This document shows positions 16,713 to 28,941 of a stretch of 64,000 bases of DNA, piece by piece. Within the stretch, counting starts at the first letter, position 1. Each line of letters opens with the position of its first letter. The stretch is taken from positions 13,268,001 to 13,332,000 of the forward strand of contig BTRK01000001.1 of NCBI GenBank assembly GCA_036245805.1. The letters run 5' to 3'. A program made the translations under genes and the position numbers. Source of the stretch: Pristionchus mayeri. Taxonomy: Eukaryota; Nematoda; Chromadorea; Rhabditida; Neodiplogasteridae. Under the pieces are notes generated by a model. It did no database searches. It was not told the origin of the DNA and worked only from the letters and a program-made list of their open reading frames with translations.

Positions 16713-17292
16713 TTGGGGTGTCCGGAAAGTTCGTATAATTTTTTGTTTTTATTTTTTATTAAATGCTTTACAATTATCAGTGACCAATGTATGCCCCCTT
16801 CTTTCTCACTACCTCCCTCCAGCGATTGGGTAGGGTCTCGATTCCTCTCTTCCAGAATGCGGGTTTCTTCGAGACCGCCCAGTTCACGAAAGCCCTCACA
16901 ACTTCATCTCGATTCTTGAACTTCTTTCCTTTGCAGAAGTCAGAGAGAGCGGAAGCAGTGGTAGTCGCATGGGGAGAGATCCGGGGAATACGGTGGATGG
17001 GGAATCCTCTCGATCTTCAGCTCGTCCATTTTCTTCTGGTTCATCTTCGCTCGATGTGGGCGAGCATTGTCCATCAGAAGAAGAATTTTGCCCTGGTTCA
17101 GGAGTCTGGGAGGGACTCTGATCGTGACATCTTGCAGTTGTTCAGAGAAGAGGTCGGCATTGATGCTGGTGCCAGGGGCGAGGATCTCCCCGTAGATGGG
17201 ACCGAGCACTGAGAAGAAGAGGAGTTCCTTCTTTCCGTGCTCTTCCTTCTTCGGGACGGGCGTGGGCTTCTCATCTGCATCCACCCATTGTC
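16713..17292 (-). pseudogene. Truncated mariner copy (C-terminal half of transposase)
   Basis: Starts with the terminal repeat TTGGGGTGTCCGGAAAGTTC after a TA at 16711-16712. It carries, on the minus strand, the transposase C-terminus, with MDNARPHRA and PYSPDLSPCDYHCF. Similarity to the copy at 19189-20430 stops near the QWVDADEKP codons, so the 5' half is missing. It lies just downstream of the JmjC stop codon. Confidence 0.85.
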
Positions 17293-19188
17293 TACTCATT
17301 CTGCGTGAGCCTTTTGTACCAAAATTTATATCTTTTGAATCACATATTTTTGAATCAAGTCTCTTTTGTATCATAATTTTTGCATCAAAAAATCAAGCAG
17401 GGACTTAAGGCCCTGCTGAAGCCCTGCTGAACAAAACAATTAACGCTGTAATGAGAAGCAAATGACGGTTACAGATCAATGATTCCAATTTGGAGTCTGA
17501 AGATAGTGATGAGGAGAACATTGAGACCCCGCCCGAGAAAACCGACGAGGAACTGTACCAAGAGCATCTGGACGATATTCGCAACAATGACACGGATGAT
17601 TCGGCCGTCGACTACGAAGATGATTCCGAATATTTCGAAGGTGCCAGCATGTACGATAACAAGGAGAACGCTGCAGACGCTGCTCAGCGCGCCCTCAAAG
17701 CAGGTGAGCACAACAGAAGTTAATCGATTACGGGCAAATCTGTATATATTCGTCGGGACAGGAAGAACACTTATTTCGATTCAGTATCAGTTTCTTGCAT
17801 GGTCCGGTTACAAAATATGCACAATCACAAACTCCGCTCTTCCGCTAGAAGATATGGATTCATCGCTGGATGATTCGATGGATTCTGATCCTTCCATGCA
17901 TGCTGATGCTGAGACGGATGATGATGCTGATCATGCAACTCCAGCACGTTCATCTGGAGGTCGCCGTTCGGGTAATTTGAAATTTTTACATATGATTAAA
18001 TATTGTAAACAAAATTTGCACAAACATTCCTATGAGTTGTCAATGTCAGTTGTAGCTCGAACTCCCCGTAATGTGCCCTCGGAAGCGACCGGCACTCCTT
18101 CAACGAGGAATTACACAGAATGCGAGGACGAATTGATTGTGCGGATGTGCAGGTAATCATTTTTGTGTTCATGTTTGTTTTACGCTGAGCACTCCCTCTA
18201 TTCCACAGGCAATTGCATACAACTGTGCATTTTCGGTTTTGAATCTTAAAATTGCAGTGACTTCTTGAAGCTTTCTCGAAATCTTGGAGCAGAGCAGAAC
18301 TTGGTTGCGATCCAAGCAAGCTGCAGCATAGATCGCTCGTAGGAATCAGATTCCGTGTAAATAGGCTGAAAAGGGCGCATCCTGTACTCAAGAAACTGTG
18401 GATGGAGGCTGATCGCAGCAAAGGAGAAGATTATACGAAGGAGGAGGACCAGATGATCGTGAACATGTGTCTGTGCGTATATTGAATTTGATTGAACTTT
18501 TGATTTAGAATTTAAGTCTTTTTGGGTGATTGTCGGTGTTTTGCAATCATGTCTAATCCAATATTAGGATATTTCATTGTGCACGGCACCCACAGTTCTC
18601 GATATTTTGAGTGATAGTTCAGAAGCGCAGTTTTAGGAATTATAATTTTAGCAAAGCATATGATAAAACAATTTTGAATGATAATTTTGCAGGGAGTTCT
18701 TGAAGACCTCGTCGTACCTTGGATCGGAGGAGAACATAGCTGCGATACACGCCGCGCTGCCTCACAAACCGATTAAAGGAATCAGAAGTCATGTGAATAC
18801 ATTGAAACATGAGCATCCCCTGATCAATGAGAAGTGGAAGGAGGCTAAGCACGTCGATGGTTATACGAAGGAGGAGAACAATAAGATTATCGAGATCTGC
18901 CGGTATGTTAATTGAATCATTTGGTTCAACAAATGATTTTATATTATTCAATTTTAAAAACAACGTTTCCTACCTTAACTTTTGTATCATGAAATTGCAG
19001 GCAATTCCTGAACAAGTCGTCGAACATCGGATCAGCAGAAAATGTGGCTGCGATTCAAGTCGCTCTTCGCCACCGATCGATCGGCAGCATACGCAGTCAA
19101 CTGCATAGGATAAAGAAGCGGGACAATTCCGAACTGAAGCAATTGTGGAAGGATGCTTGCACAGTGCACAGTACGGTCGAGGTGAATA

Positions 19189-20430
19189 TTGGGGTGTCCG
19201 GAAAGTTCGTATAATGCTTCGGAAAAAAGTCAGTTCGCGATCAAATGCAGTGATTGCGCAATCTGTTTGTCAACAATGTATTGCATCATTCTGACGTTGA
19301 GTAGTGAGAGGATTTAATCAGGCTCCTAGTTGCTACATTGATTCTTGTGATGGATTCCCATCTCTACCTCCGAGCAGTTTTACATCATTACTACCGTCTT
19401 GGCCGATCCGTGAAGGAGGCCCACTCTGCCCTGGCCCAGTCGGAAGGAGCTGACGCCCCCTCCATACCCTTCTGCTATAAGTGGTTCTCCCGCTTCAAGA
19501 AAGTTGAGTTTGGTCTCGATGATCAACCCCGCTCTGGACGCCCTCCCTCCCTCGTTCAGCCTCTCGTTCTCCGCACACTGAAGCGCAAGCCCATGGCCAG
19601 TGTGCGTGAGTTGAAGAAGGATACTGGTACTCCCAGATCAACGGTGTCCGATATCCTCCATCGATCTGGGAAGAAGCCGAAACTCCCACAAGTGATTCCC
19701 CATGACCTCTCCCCCGAACAGCTAAAAAATCGTGTTCAAATCTGTCGGGAATTACTCCATCGTAGATCCAATCTTCGATGGGTCAATTCCATCATCGCCA
19801 CAGATGAGAAGTAGATCACGTACGATAATCCTGTGAGGAGACTGCAATGGGTGGATGCAGATGAGAAGCCCACGCCCGTCCCGAAGAAGGAAGAGCACGG
19901 AAAGAAGGAACTCCTCTGCTTCTTCTTCTCAGTGCTCGGTCCCATCTACTGGGAGATCCTCGCCCCTGGCATCAGCATCAATGCCGACCTCTTCTCTGAA
20001 CAACTGGAAGATGTCGCGATCAGAGTCCCTCCCAGACTCCTGAACCAGGGCAAAATTCTTCTTCTGATGGACAATGCTCGCCCACATCGAGCGAAGATGA
20101 CCCAGAAGAAAATGGACGAGTTGAAGATCGAGAGGATTCCCCATCCACCGTATTCCCCGGATCTCTCCCCATGCGACTACCACTGCTTCCGCTCTCACTC
20201 TGACTTCTGCAAAGGAAAGAAGTTCAAGAATAGAGATGAAGTTGTGAGGGCTTTCGTGAACTGGGCGGTCTCGAAGAAACCCGCATTCTGGAAGAGAGGA
20301 ATCGAGACCCTGCCCAATCGCTGGAGGGAGGTAGTGAGAAAGAAGGGGGCATACATTGGTCACTGAGAATTGTAAAGCATTGAATAAAAAATAAAAATAA
20401 AAAATTATACGAACTTTCCGGACACCCCAA
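19189..20430 (+). mobile_element. Mariner transposon, 1242 bp, with TA target duplication
   Basis: Complete ends TTGGGGTGTCCGGAAAGTTC and the complement, flanked by TA (19187-19188 and 20431-20432). The insertion interrupts an exon of the Myb/SANT gene. Deleting the element plus one TA gives an uninterrupted reading frame from HSTVEV to RYTDAEE. The terminal repeats are shared with the copies at 16713 and 26664. Confidence 0.95.
19350..20366 (+). pseudogene. Mariner transposase (DD34D) with one in-frame stop
   Basis: The frame from ATG at 19350 gives about 338 codons, normal for mariner. An N-terminal helix-turn-helix region is followed by the catalytic triad: D in ATDEK, D in MDNARPHRA, D in YSPDLSPCDY, with 34 residues between the last two. 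The only visible lesion is TAG at 19812-19814, where the family has tryptophan (TDEKW), a single-base change from TGG. The sequence is otherwise open to the stop after GAYIGH. The copy is young but probably inactive. Confidence 0.9.
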
Positions 20431-20771
20431 TAGATACACGGATGCGGAGGAGAAGACGATTCTTGAAATATGCAGGTATATTCGAATAATTTATTTGTAT
20501 CATTTGATTCAAAACACATCTTCTGAATTAACATTGAATAAATTCATGATGGACTTGATTCAGGAAATATCTGAAGAAGACATATCTGAAGAAGAGCAAG
20601 AGGTATTTGAAGAAGTACGTGAAACGGAGTTCGGAGGAAAATTTGGAATGTATTCAAGCTGCTCTTCCTCATAGGAGCATCGGCAGTATTTGCAGGAGAC
20701 TGTGCATAATGAAAAATAAGAACACAGAAATGCAGGAATTGATCGTAAAGTTCAGAAATAATCAGATTTGA

Positions 20772-22225
20772 GATAAGTCAACGATTCAACGGTGTACATT
20801 TTTTCTTGTGCTAGTATTTATATGTTCTAGTTTTCTAACTAAGGCAAATTTCTTTACTTTTAATATCATTTCCAATTCACATTAATTGCTCAATTAGCTT
20901 GTCCTTGAATCAAAGATCTGAGTTCATTCACTGTCAATTATGCATAATATTGGATTAAAGGATGAACGATAAAATCAATATATAATATAAGAGAGATCAG
21001 CTTTTGAATGAGTTTACATAAGTAATGTATTCGTCAGCATACAGTGTGTAACCGTAAATATACAGCATACTCTCGTATTTTTTGAATATGTGAATAATTC
21101 GGAAATTATTTAACCGTGCCTTCAGACAAATGAGAATTGTAATCGTCAATGCTTTTGCAAATTGTCCACTTCGCACGTGTTGATTTGGCTGTGTTATCTC
21201 CTATTCATCTATTTTGCCCTTAGCGGCATACATCCTATCATTCACACTGGCATTGCAAAATCGGCAATTGCACAACTCGTTGCCGTTCGTTTGAGAGTCG
21301 GCCTAGGAACTTGGGGCTTGTATAATTGTAACCACTGTGATCGCCTACACTTGCATATATAAATATTGCTACCAGGCGATCTTGAGTTTCACTTGTCATC
21401 AACGGCCAGGGGTTCATGATCCAAAATTGTGATTTTGAGTAGAAAATCATGGCTAGATAAACGCCCAATGATGTAACCAATCAAGGCCCATGATGCAAGG
21501 GTTGAGTGGTTATTGGGGTACTGGAATATCGATTGGTTACGGTAATCTCGTATGCTTATCTAGCCATGATTTTCCACTCAATTTTTGGCCATGAACCCCA
21601 GATCGTTGATAACGAGTGAAACGGAAGATCGCATGGTAGCATGATTTATAAATGCAAGTGTAGGGGAGCACACACTGGTTACATTGATGCAACTCACAAG
21701 GCCATAGGACTACGCTCAAGCGAACGGCAACGAGTTGTGCAATTGCCGGTTTTTGCAATTGTCACCCTCCCTTACCTTGTTCATTATTGTTACAAGAATA
21801 CAGTGTCCCTTTGAGGTGTGTGTTCGTGCATATGATCTCGGTGCTAACAAGAAGAAATAATTCTTGCGTTTTGACTGTTGCATTTCGACAGTATGATCGT
21901 CATCTCAATACTAGCATTCCCAGTGGCATACCTCTCTCTCTCTCAATGAGATGCGTCAATAAGACGCTATTTTTTCGCCTCCCTCCCTACCTCTTCCATC
22001 CCGCCAACCGACATTATTCATCACAATCGCTTTTTGGATGGGGTCTTATTGGTTCTGTCTTCGACCTGGATAAAAATGATGATGATGATGATGATGACTA
22101 TGCTTCTTTGCATCCCATGCATCCTTTCTCCTTATTATACGCGTATTAGCCAATCGTTTCGCTATCGTTCCCAAAATTGCATCATTCAAGTCGTATTCAT
22201 ATATTACAAACTTTTGACCAGCTTC
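20772..22225. repeat. Fold-back repeat and dispersed repeat, no gene
   Basis: A palindrome of about 525 bp (21242-21765) has ends near GGCAATTGCACAACTCGTTG and their complement, with an inner inverted block around ATCATGGCTAGATAA and TTATCTAGCCATGAT. Then 21905-22020 matches 10215-10335. A GAT trinucleotide run lies at 22078-22097. The first 450 bp are AT-rich spacer. Confidence 0.7.
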
Positions 22226-23310
22226 TACAGTAGCGGACAAAAGTTTAGCCCCAAAATTCGAATTGCAATAACTTGTTTCAAAATTGAGCTAGAGACTTAT
22301 GGTTTGGATCATTCGATAGGTGAATGTCAGGAAAAGATAGCCATATGGTGCATGATCGAAAAATTTTGGACCCCACTTTTCACTGATGTGGAATCGACCT
22401 TTAACGCTATCGAAAAAATCCGCTTTTTTGCAACTTTAAGCAGAAACTATTAATAAATAAGTATGCAAAATCGCAAAGTGAGATGACTCTTCCAGAACGT
22501 AAAACACGGTACAGGGTCAAATTTAATCTTATCCAATTTGAATAAAAAGCTCTTATCAGCTTCTCAAGTCCTAGATATGAACATTCCTCATTGAATTGGA
22601 CGCATTTCTAAAGAAACTCTCCCGTTAGGCAAGGTCGCCTTTCGCGTCGGGCAATTTCGGACGACTTTCGCCATTCTGACCCTCGATGGCTATTTGGCTG
22701 TAAAATGTGCTGGAAGAGTCGTCTCACTTTGCAATTTTGCATACTTATTTATTAATAGTTTCCGCTTAAAATTGCAAAAAAGCGGATTTTTTCGATAGCG
22801 TTAAAGGTCGATTCCACATCAGTGAAAAGTGGGGTCCAAAATTTATCGATTATTGAAATTTGTTGTCTGATCACTATCAAACTTGGCATAGTGTATATTC
22901 ATTACTAATGTATAGTACCTGCAAAATATGAGCCCTATCACAAAACTGGGACCGAAGATATATCCATTCAAACATATTTCGGAGGTCTCGAATAATCGAT
23001 ATATTAGCTCTTTCTGATGTGCAATGGGCAAGTCAGATAGTTGATTGTAAACATCAATGGTAATACTTCCATCAAAGGTTCATGTGAGGTAACATCAATT
23101 TACGGCTGAGTTTCAAAAAATACATGAAAATTTTAATGGCAAAAATTAAATTCAGAAACCCGCGAAAATTGTGTTTCAGATCATGCACCATATGGCTATC
23201 TTCTCCTAACATTCACCTATCGAATGGTCCAAACCATAAGTCTCTAGCTCAATTTTGAAAGAAGTTATTGCAATTCGAATTTTGGGGCTAAACTTTTGTC
23301 CGCTACTGTA
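22226..23310. mobile_element. Tc1-type non-autonomous element with a nested palindrome
   Basis: Ends TACAGTAGCGGACAAAAGTT and their complement, about 150 bp of inverted repeat each. TA plus CAGT at the tips is the Tc1 pattern. Between them a second inverted repeat (22348-22510 against 22700-22858) forms an inner palindrome. No transposase was found. It is either one element with complex ends or one element inserted in another. Confidence 0.8.
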
Positions 23311-23561
23311 TATTAATTTTAACATTTTTTTTATTATCTCATATTTACCGTTCTGATATTTTACGTGCTTTTCGCTTTTTCCGATCATACTGGGAGCGGA
23401 GATATGCAATTGCGGGAGTTCAAATTGTACCTCTTCTCTTGACTTTTTTCACGGCATGAGACTTATGATAGATAACGCAAAATGAAGATCCCATCTCCAC
23501 GCCATCTCTAGGGCACGTGCACAACAAGTAGATGAATGTCCGCGCTCTATATATTCGGCCT

Positions 23562-24045
23562 GTTTAATCTGTCAGAAATGTGCGAGAAAAGTTGCGCAAA
23601 AAGTTCACGAACTTCTGAGGTGCGTAAAAACTGTTTCTCTCAAAAAACCGCGCTCTCTCGCTCTTTCTCTAACCACCTCGCTGAAAAGTTCACGAAGTTT
23701 TCAACGAGCTCGATGAAAAGTTCGTGAACTTTTCAGCAAGGTGGTTAGAGAAAGAGCGAGAGAGCGTGCGATCGGAGAGAGGGAAAAGGAAGCTGAGGTT
23801 GTTTACTTCCTTTTCCCTCCCTCCGATCGCACGCTCTCTCTTCTTTCTCTGACTTTTCTCGCAGATTTTCATCCACCTTTTTTATCGAGCTCGTTGAAAA
23901 GTTCGTGAACTTTTCAGCGAGGTGGTTAGAGAAACAGCGAGAGAGCGCGGTTTTTTGAGAGAAACAGTCTTTACGCACCTCAGAAGTTCGCGAACTTTTT
24001 GCGCAACTTTTCTCGCACATTTCTGACAGATTAAACAGGCCGATT
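23562..24045. mobile_element. 480 bp palindrome with GTTCGTGAAC core blocks
   Basis: Starts CGGCCTGTTTAATCTGTCAG and ends with the complement. Internal blocks such as AAAAGTTCGTGAACTTTT are themselves palindromic and repeated. A shorter relative is at 41463-41612, in an intron of the zinc-finger gene. Non-coding. Confidence 0.8.
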
Positions 24046-24321
24046 ATTTCTTTTCACTCTCGCGTCCTTCTGGAAAGACACATGGTATTACTCTCTTAAT
24101 AACCAGAACGCTTCCTCTCACCGAACTCTCCTTTCTCTCCCTCATCTCCATCTCTCTTCTTCTCCCCTCTACTTTCCCTCATATACAATGTTATGGATCG
24201 GCTTTCATTATCTCGCCCAGTTTTGCACAACTAGATGTTCCCAAGAAATCACTCTCTATTTGAAAGTCGCCTTATTTTGCTTCGTTTTCACATTGACGAT
24301 ATTGCATATTTCTATTTGCAG

Positions 24322-24833
24322 TAATGATGACTCCTACGCGAGCGGTTGCCCTGGTGCATCATCGACCCGACGACTCGCACCCGCTCGAGAGCCCGTTTCC
24401 TCCTCAAATGTACGCTATTTGTCGTAGTGTTAAGAGAGCCTTCGTATCAATTAAAACACCATTAGCACGTTTCTGGGATTCAAAACGAAATGTTTCTCAT
24501 GTACATATGTTCAGAAAGCCAAAAAGTCTCGCAAGAGTGCCAAGGTGGAGACGGGTTCGCCATCCCGCGACGATGCCATCAATACTCCGTCCGGAAGCAT
24601 CTCTTCTGATTTTAACTCGGCACCCGCTAAGGTGGACGTGAGCATATTTTGCTGTTCAAATTTCGTTCATGTTATTTGAACGCTTTTCTTAATTGGTGTT
24701 TCATTATTTTTACTTATAAAGCCAATTTGTTAAGGATGATGTCGTCAATACGTCCACTGGCCACTTCGACGTGAATATGGACAAATCGGACAGTAACACG
24801 ATGATTGTGGATATGAAGAAGATGCTGCTGCAG
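24322..24833 (+). pseudogene. Fragment resembling the N-terminus of the JmjC gene
   Basis: Three exon-like blocks: about 24322-24409, 24514-24636 and 24735-24833. The first matches exon 1 of the JmjC gene (ATG-x-ACTCCTAC, then a STRRLAPAREPVSSS-type end corresponding to PTRRVARAPVSSS), but its own ATG is one base out of frame. The second is lysine/serine-rich (KAKKSRKSAKVETGSP). No JmjC domain follows, because the sequence then meets a transposon end and the third mariner. It is probably a broken partial duplicate. Confidence 0.55.
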
Positions 24834-24979
24834 GTTAGCAATATTCTTTGAAAACAATTAGCAAATACAAGTGGTCAACACGAAATTTTTCCGATAAGCG
24901 ACATTCGGATTACCCCTTGGAAAGTCTAGACATATAATAAAAATGTCTAGACATATATTAGGCTATATTAGACATATAT

Positions 24980-25768
24980 ATTAGGCTGTTGCAAAAGTCT
25001 TGTGGTTTTTTGTGTCAGTACTTTGAACGATCATAACTCGCGTGTCTCAAATCTCAATGGCCAAGAAACTTGGTGTTGTTTAGGGATATGCTTGAACTTT
25101 ACCCACGTACATTTCAATCAAACCGATCATGCAACCAACGCAAGCAATTATGATTAACCCAATTTCAAAAAAATCACAAAATTTAGATATTAATTTATTT
25201 ATCTAGATATTTGAAGGAAAAATTTATGGAACAACTTCATAATGTTGGGTGATAAGTACCATTGATGTTCTTTCAAAAAATAGGTTAGACCTGTCATGTG
25301 AGTTGGTTTATACCAAATTACATGATAGCAAAAATATGAGCAGACCCAGGCTGCATGTGACTTGTACCTGCTTTTTCTGAATGGAAGACCAAGCATACAG
25401 GCTCCTTCATGTGTGCGCTGTATGCTCCCACGAAGAGGCTATATCCTCATAAGAAATGTTGGGGCCTGCTTGTTTCCCATTTCAGAAAATCTGAATTCCT
25501 CATTTTTCAGAAATATGCAAAATGAACGCAGAAATGCAACATGCAGTCATTTTGCAGATCAACTCATTCCTCGAAAGGATCTAACTTCCAGGATCCATAA
25601 AAAAAATTATGTATGGGGTAAAGATGGGAGCTTCACATAACCACCAGGAATTGAGCGTTCATGCATCAGTAGAAACAGAATGTTGAGCAATGTTGCGTTT
25701 TCGATGGATGAATTTTAGTAATTTTAACTGGATCCTGTTCTCGCCTCTCTGATTGTGCAATGCTGATA
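24980..25768. other. One-ended mariner-like repeat and unassigned sequence
   Basis: TTAGGCTGTTGCAAAAGTCT at about 24983 resembles the AGGTTGGTGCAAAAG ends of the elements at 46100 and 57998. Its complement-type end occurs alone at about 49199-49238. No matching right end is visible before the mariner at 25769, which may have cut it. No gene is seen. Confidence 0.5.
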
Positions 25769-26664
25769 GGGTGCGCACAGTCGGAAGGAGCTGACGCCCC
25801 CTCCATACCCTTCTGCTATAAGTGGTTCTCCCGCTTCAAGAAAGGGGAGTTTGGAATCGATGATCAACCCCGCTCTGGACGCCCTCCCTCCCTCGATCAG
25901 CCTCTCGTTCTCCGCACACTGAAGCGCAAGCCCATGGCCAGTGTGCTTGAGTTGAAGAAGGATACTGGTACTCCCAGATAAACGGTGTCCGATATCCTCC
26001 ATCGATCTGGGAAGAAGCCGAAACTGCCACAAGTGATTCCCCATGACCTCTCCCCCGAACAGCTGAAAAATCGTGTTCAAGTCTGTCGGGAATTACTCCA
26101 TCGTAGATCCAATCTTCGATAGGTCAATTCCATCATCGCTACAGATGAGAAGTGGATCACGTAAGATAAATGGGTGGATGCAGATGAGAAGCCCACGCCC
26201 GTCCCGAAGCATCAATGCCGACCTCTTCTCTGAACAACTGGAAGATGTCGCGATCAGAGTCCCTCCCAGACTCCTGAACCAGTGCAAAATTCTTCTTCTG
26301 ATGGACAATGCTCGCCCACATCGAGCGAAGATGACCCAGAAGAAAATGGACGAGCTGAAGATCGAGAGGATTCCCCATCCACCGTATTCCCCGGATCTCT
26401 CCCCATGCGACTACCACTGCTTCCGCTCTCACTCTGACTTCTGCAAAGGAAAGAAGTTCAAGAATAGAGATGAAGTTGTGAGGGCTTTCGTGAACTGGGC
26501 GGTCTCGAAGAAACCCGCATTCTGGAAGAGAGGAATCGAGACCCTGCCCAATCGCTGGAGGGAGGTAGTGAGAAAGAAGGGGGCATACATTGGTCACTGA
26601 GAATTGTAAAGCATTGAATAAAAAATAAAAACAAAAAATTATACGAACTTTCCGGGCACCCCAA
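25769..26664 (+). pseudogene. Third mariner copy, truncated and internally deleted
   Basis: Same family as 19189-20430. It starts abruptly inside the transposase (at SEGADAPSI), has early stops (TAA at about 25979), and lacks about 110 bp between PTPVP and SINADLF. It retains an intact 3' end with the terminal repeat ending at 26664. The third catalytic region (MDNARPHRA to SPCDYHCF) is preserved. Confidence 0.9.
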
Positions 26665-26984
26665 TATAATGCACTTCTCAATAAAAAAAACATTGTTCAG
26701 GAAATCTGCAAAATCAGCTGATTTCCCCGATCGAGTTAAGAAGCCACTGATTAATTAATTTTCACATTGTACTCTTCCGAAATGGATTACTATGAATGCT
26801 ACTCCATAATATTTATGGTTTTCGTATTTTTCTTGTTGCACAGTATTTTCATTTTTTTTTTGCATTGTACATTCATCTACTCATAATAAATAACATTTCC
26901 CGAGTACAGAAGAAATAAAGCGAATGATAAAATATGTACGATGAGTAGCGGGATCAGTGCAGCTCATATGTGGAAGACAGCAAA

Positions 26985-27200
26985 GTTCTTCAACCGTGAT
27001 CGTTTGAGTTGAACTTCAGATGAGGGTGAGATCAACAACAAAGCTGAGCAGAAGCTCTCTGTTTGCAGAGCATGCCAAGAAGCTAGTATTTATTGTTGAC
27101 CGTTGATTGTTTGCGCAGCCAATCGTACAGGAATGGCCTCCCGTTCGTAAAAAAGTGCCTCTGGGATCAACACACATTCACTATCGCCATTGTGTTTATC
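26985..27200 (+). promoter_or_regulatory. Duplicated 5' flank of the secreted-protein gene at 27.2 kb
   Basis: GTGAGATCAACAA-x-AAAGCTGA, AGAAGCTCTCTGTTTGC and GAGCATGCCAAGAAGCTAG occur here and again at 34130-34192, upstream of the second copy. This conserved upstream block is the likely promoter. The copy at 34 kb also has an expanded run of GTTTTTTGCG-like units. Confidence 0.5.
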
Positions 27201-28627
27201 ATGATCTATCTTTTAATCTCGATATCTCTTCTCTCCACTCTCAACCTATCCCAATCTCCTCCGCTCTGCGATGGAAACGCTGTTCTCGGTGAGTATTAGT
27301 GATGAAAAATGTCCCCTCATCTTTTCATAGTTCCTCTTTAGGCTATTGGGGCATTTTAGAGCATGTCTTCGCTGGTGCCTTGCTAATTCTTCGAATACAT
27401 GTGTATTTCTTGCCAGGTTGCTTCGAGAGCGCTGATTGTGCTCGGAGCGGACTCGGGGCGCACTTTGTCTGTGGTGATCAGGACACAAATGGATTCGGAT
27501 GCTGCCGGGTCACTACTACGAAATATATTGAGCCTGAATGTTAGTTATTCCTTAGAGGTCACTGTCACTTTGTGAACGTGTGATCAAAACAAAAGTCGCT
27601 CTAGTGTAATGTAATTTGCAAACGAATGTAGTGCGATTGCACTATGATGTTCCAATGTGGTATTGGAAATGTTCTTTTTTTAAATCAAAGGGTATTTTGA
27701 TATCATTAATCCATGATAATTCAGTGAGAGTGATAGACAAATGCGCTGGTGCCAAAGGACATTGTAGTACTCTCACCGTGGACATGCAAGTATTTGCTGA
27801 GTGCGTTCTGAATAAATTCCCCACGATAAATCCTTGTTTCAGGATGGAGTTGAGTCATTTTGATGACGGATTTCTGGTGAAAGCTAGGTATCCAAATCGA
27901 ACCATCAATGAAGTATTCTTAAAGACGAACTCCTCGGGAAACATCGTGCGGTAAGGTGCAATATCCAGTACGGAGTTTTAAAAAATCTAAGGTACGAGAA
28001 CAGAGGAAACATAACTGGCGGGCATTTGCTGGCTAAGATTCAAACCACAAAGGAGAATGTATTATCCAGTGGCAAGATTATGGTTGGCAGCGGAGTGAAT
28101 TACGGCAGGGAAGGGTGAGCGTTTTAATTGGGAACTAGGTCGGATGAGAACCTCCCGGATGAACCATCATCTTCTGAATACTTTTAAGAGTGAATTGTTT
28201 ATAATGAAATTGATGGATAATGTTATACTTCTCATCCGGAAGAATATAATTAGTGGTGAATGAAATTGCTTCAAAGGTTAATATGTCTCTTCTCTGCAGA
28301 ATGAAACCGGATTGGAACAACACAATCGTTCATCCCAGTAAAGGAGTGAGCGGAAGCGTAGCCCACAATCAGTAGGGGACCAATATGTTGTAAATGCAGC
28401 AATAATCATGAAATATCTGAAATATGATACTGCTAGGGGTATATTTGAAATAAACACTTGACAAATAATAATGCAGAACTAATTTACTTTCGCAACTGGG
28501 ATGCTGCACCGAGCTTACGTGTGCCTTCAATTATATATTCCCCAAGGTAAATGAGTTTTTTTATGTTTTAAAACTAGAGAATCATTTGCAGGAGGCGTCG
28601 GATATTACCTTCAACTTCTGTTTTTGA
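27201..28627 (+). CDS. Small secreted cysteine-rich protein (IPK family member 1), six exons
   Basis: Exons: 27201-27288, 27417-27539, 27725-27800, 27843-27950, 28477-28546, 28592-28627. All phases fit and give about 166 residues. A signal peptide (MIYLLISISLLSTLNLSQS) is followed by a cysteine-rich block with GCFESADC, VCGD and GFGCC. Then comes the family module: DKCAGAKGHC, a strand-rich segment starting FDDGFLVKARYPNRT, GCCTELTCAFNYIFPK, and a last exon ending NFCF. The last four exons have the same boundaries and phases as the genes at 42.2, 45.5 and 53.5 kb. The extra exon 2 is peculiar to this gene and its copy at 34 kb. Stopping in exon 2 at the TAG at 27542 would give a 72-residue peptide instead. 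A further open stretch at 28070-28380 is not placed. I do not recognise the family; extracellular action is inferred from the signal peptide. Confidence 0.65.
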
Positions 28628-28941
28628 AAATGTATCAAATGGATATATTTCATTATTTAGAAAAACAGGTTGTCCAAAGAAGATGAGCGCTCCTTTTTAG
28701 TTCACTAACCGAGTTGGAAGACAAGCTACCATCTTTTTTTATGAGCCGCATGTGTTTTCTCCAATGTTTTCCCAATTTGTATCTGTCAGAGCACTAAAAA
28801 GAATATCAGTTCGTTTTTCCACGTATTCTAAACTTCGATGCATTCGCTTCCGATAAATGCGTTCTTGTAGCACTAGTGTGACATGATTCCTAAATGAATG
28901 TAACGCAGATAAAAAATGTGGAAATTATACGAGAATGAGCG

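Larger units (their letters stand above)
17475..20771 (+). pseudogene. Acidic protein with repeated Myb/SANT-like units, interrupted by mariner
   Basis: Exons: about 17475-17703, 17849-17971, 18056-18152, 18258-18472, 18693-18902, 19001-19188 continued at 20433-20475, and 20564-20771. The N-terminus is very acidic (SEDSDEENIETPPEK). About four units follow, each with Y-T-x(2)-E-[ED]-x(3)-I-x(2)-[IM]-C-R, then a helix with (L/I)G-[SA]-E-x-N-[VIL]-x-[AC]-I-x-A-[AS]-L, then RSIGSI-like residues. The spacing fits a three-helix Myb/SANT-type DNA- or histone-binding fold. Two lesions are seen: one base is missing near 18340, putting a TAG in unit 1, and a mariner sits inside the third unit's exon. 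The last exon has a small YLKK repeat expansion. The start codon was not found. Function is inferred only from the fold. Confidence 0.7.

Noticed and set aside
24324..24641. 105-codon plus-strand frame as a gene
   Set aside because: It is a shifted reading of the two exon-like blocks; the other frame matches the JmjC N-terminus.
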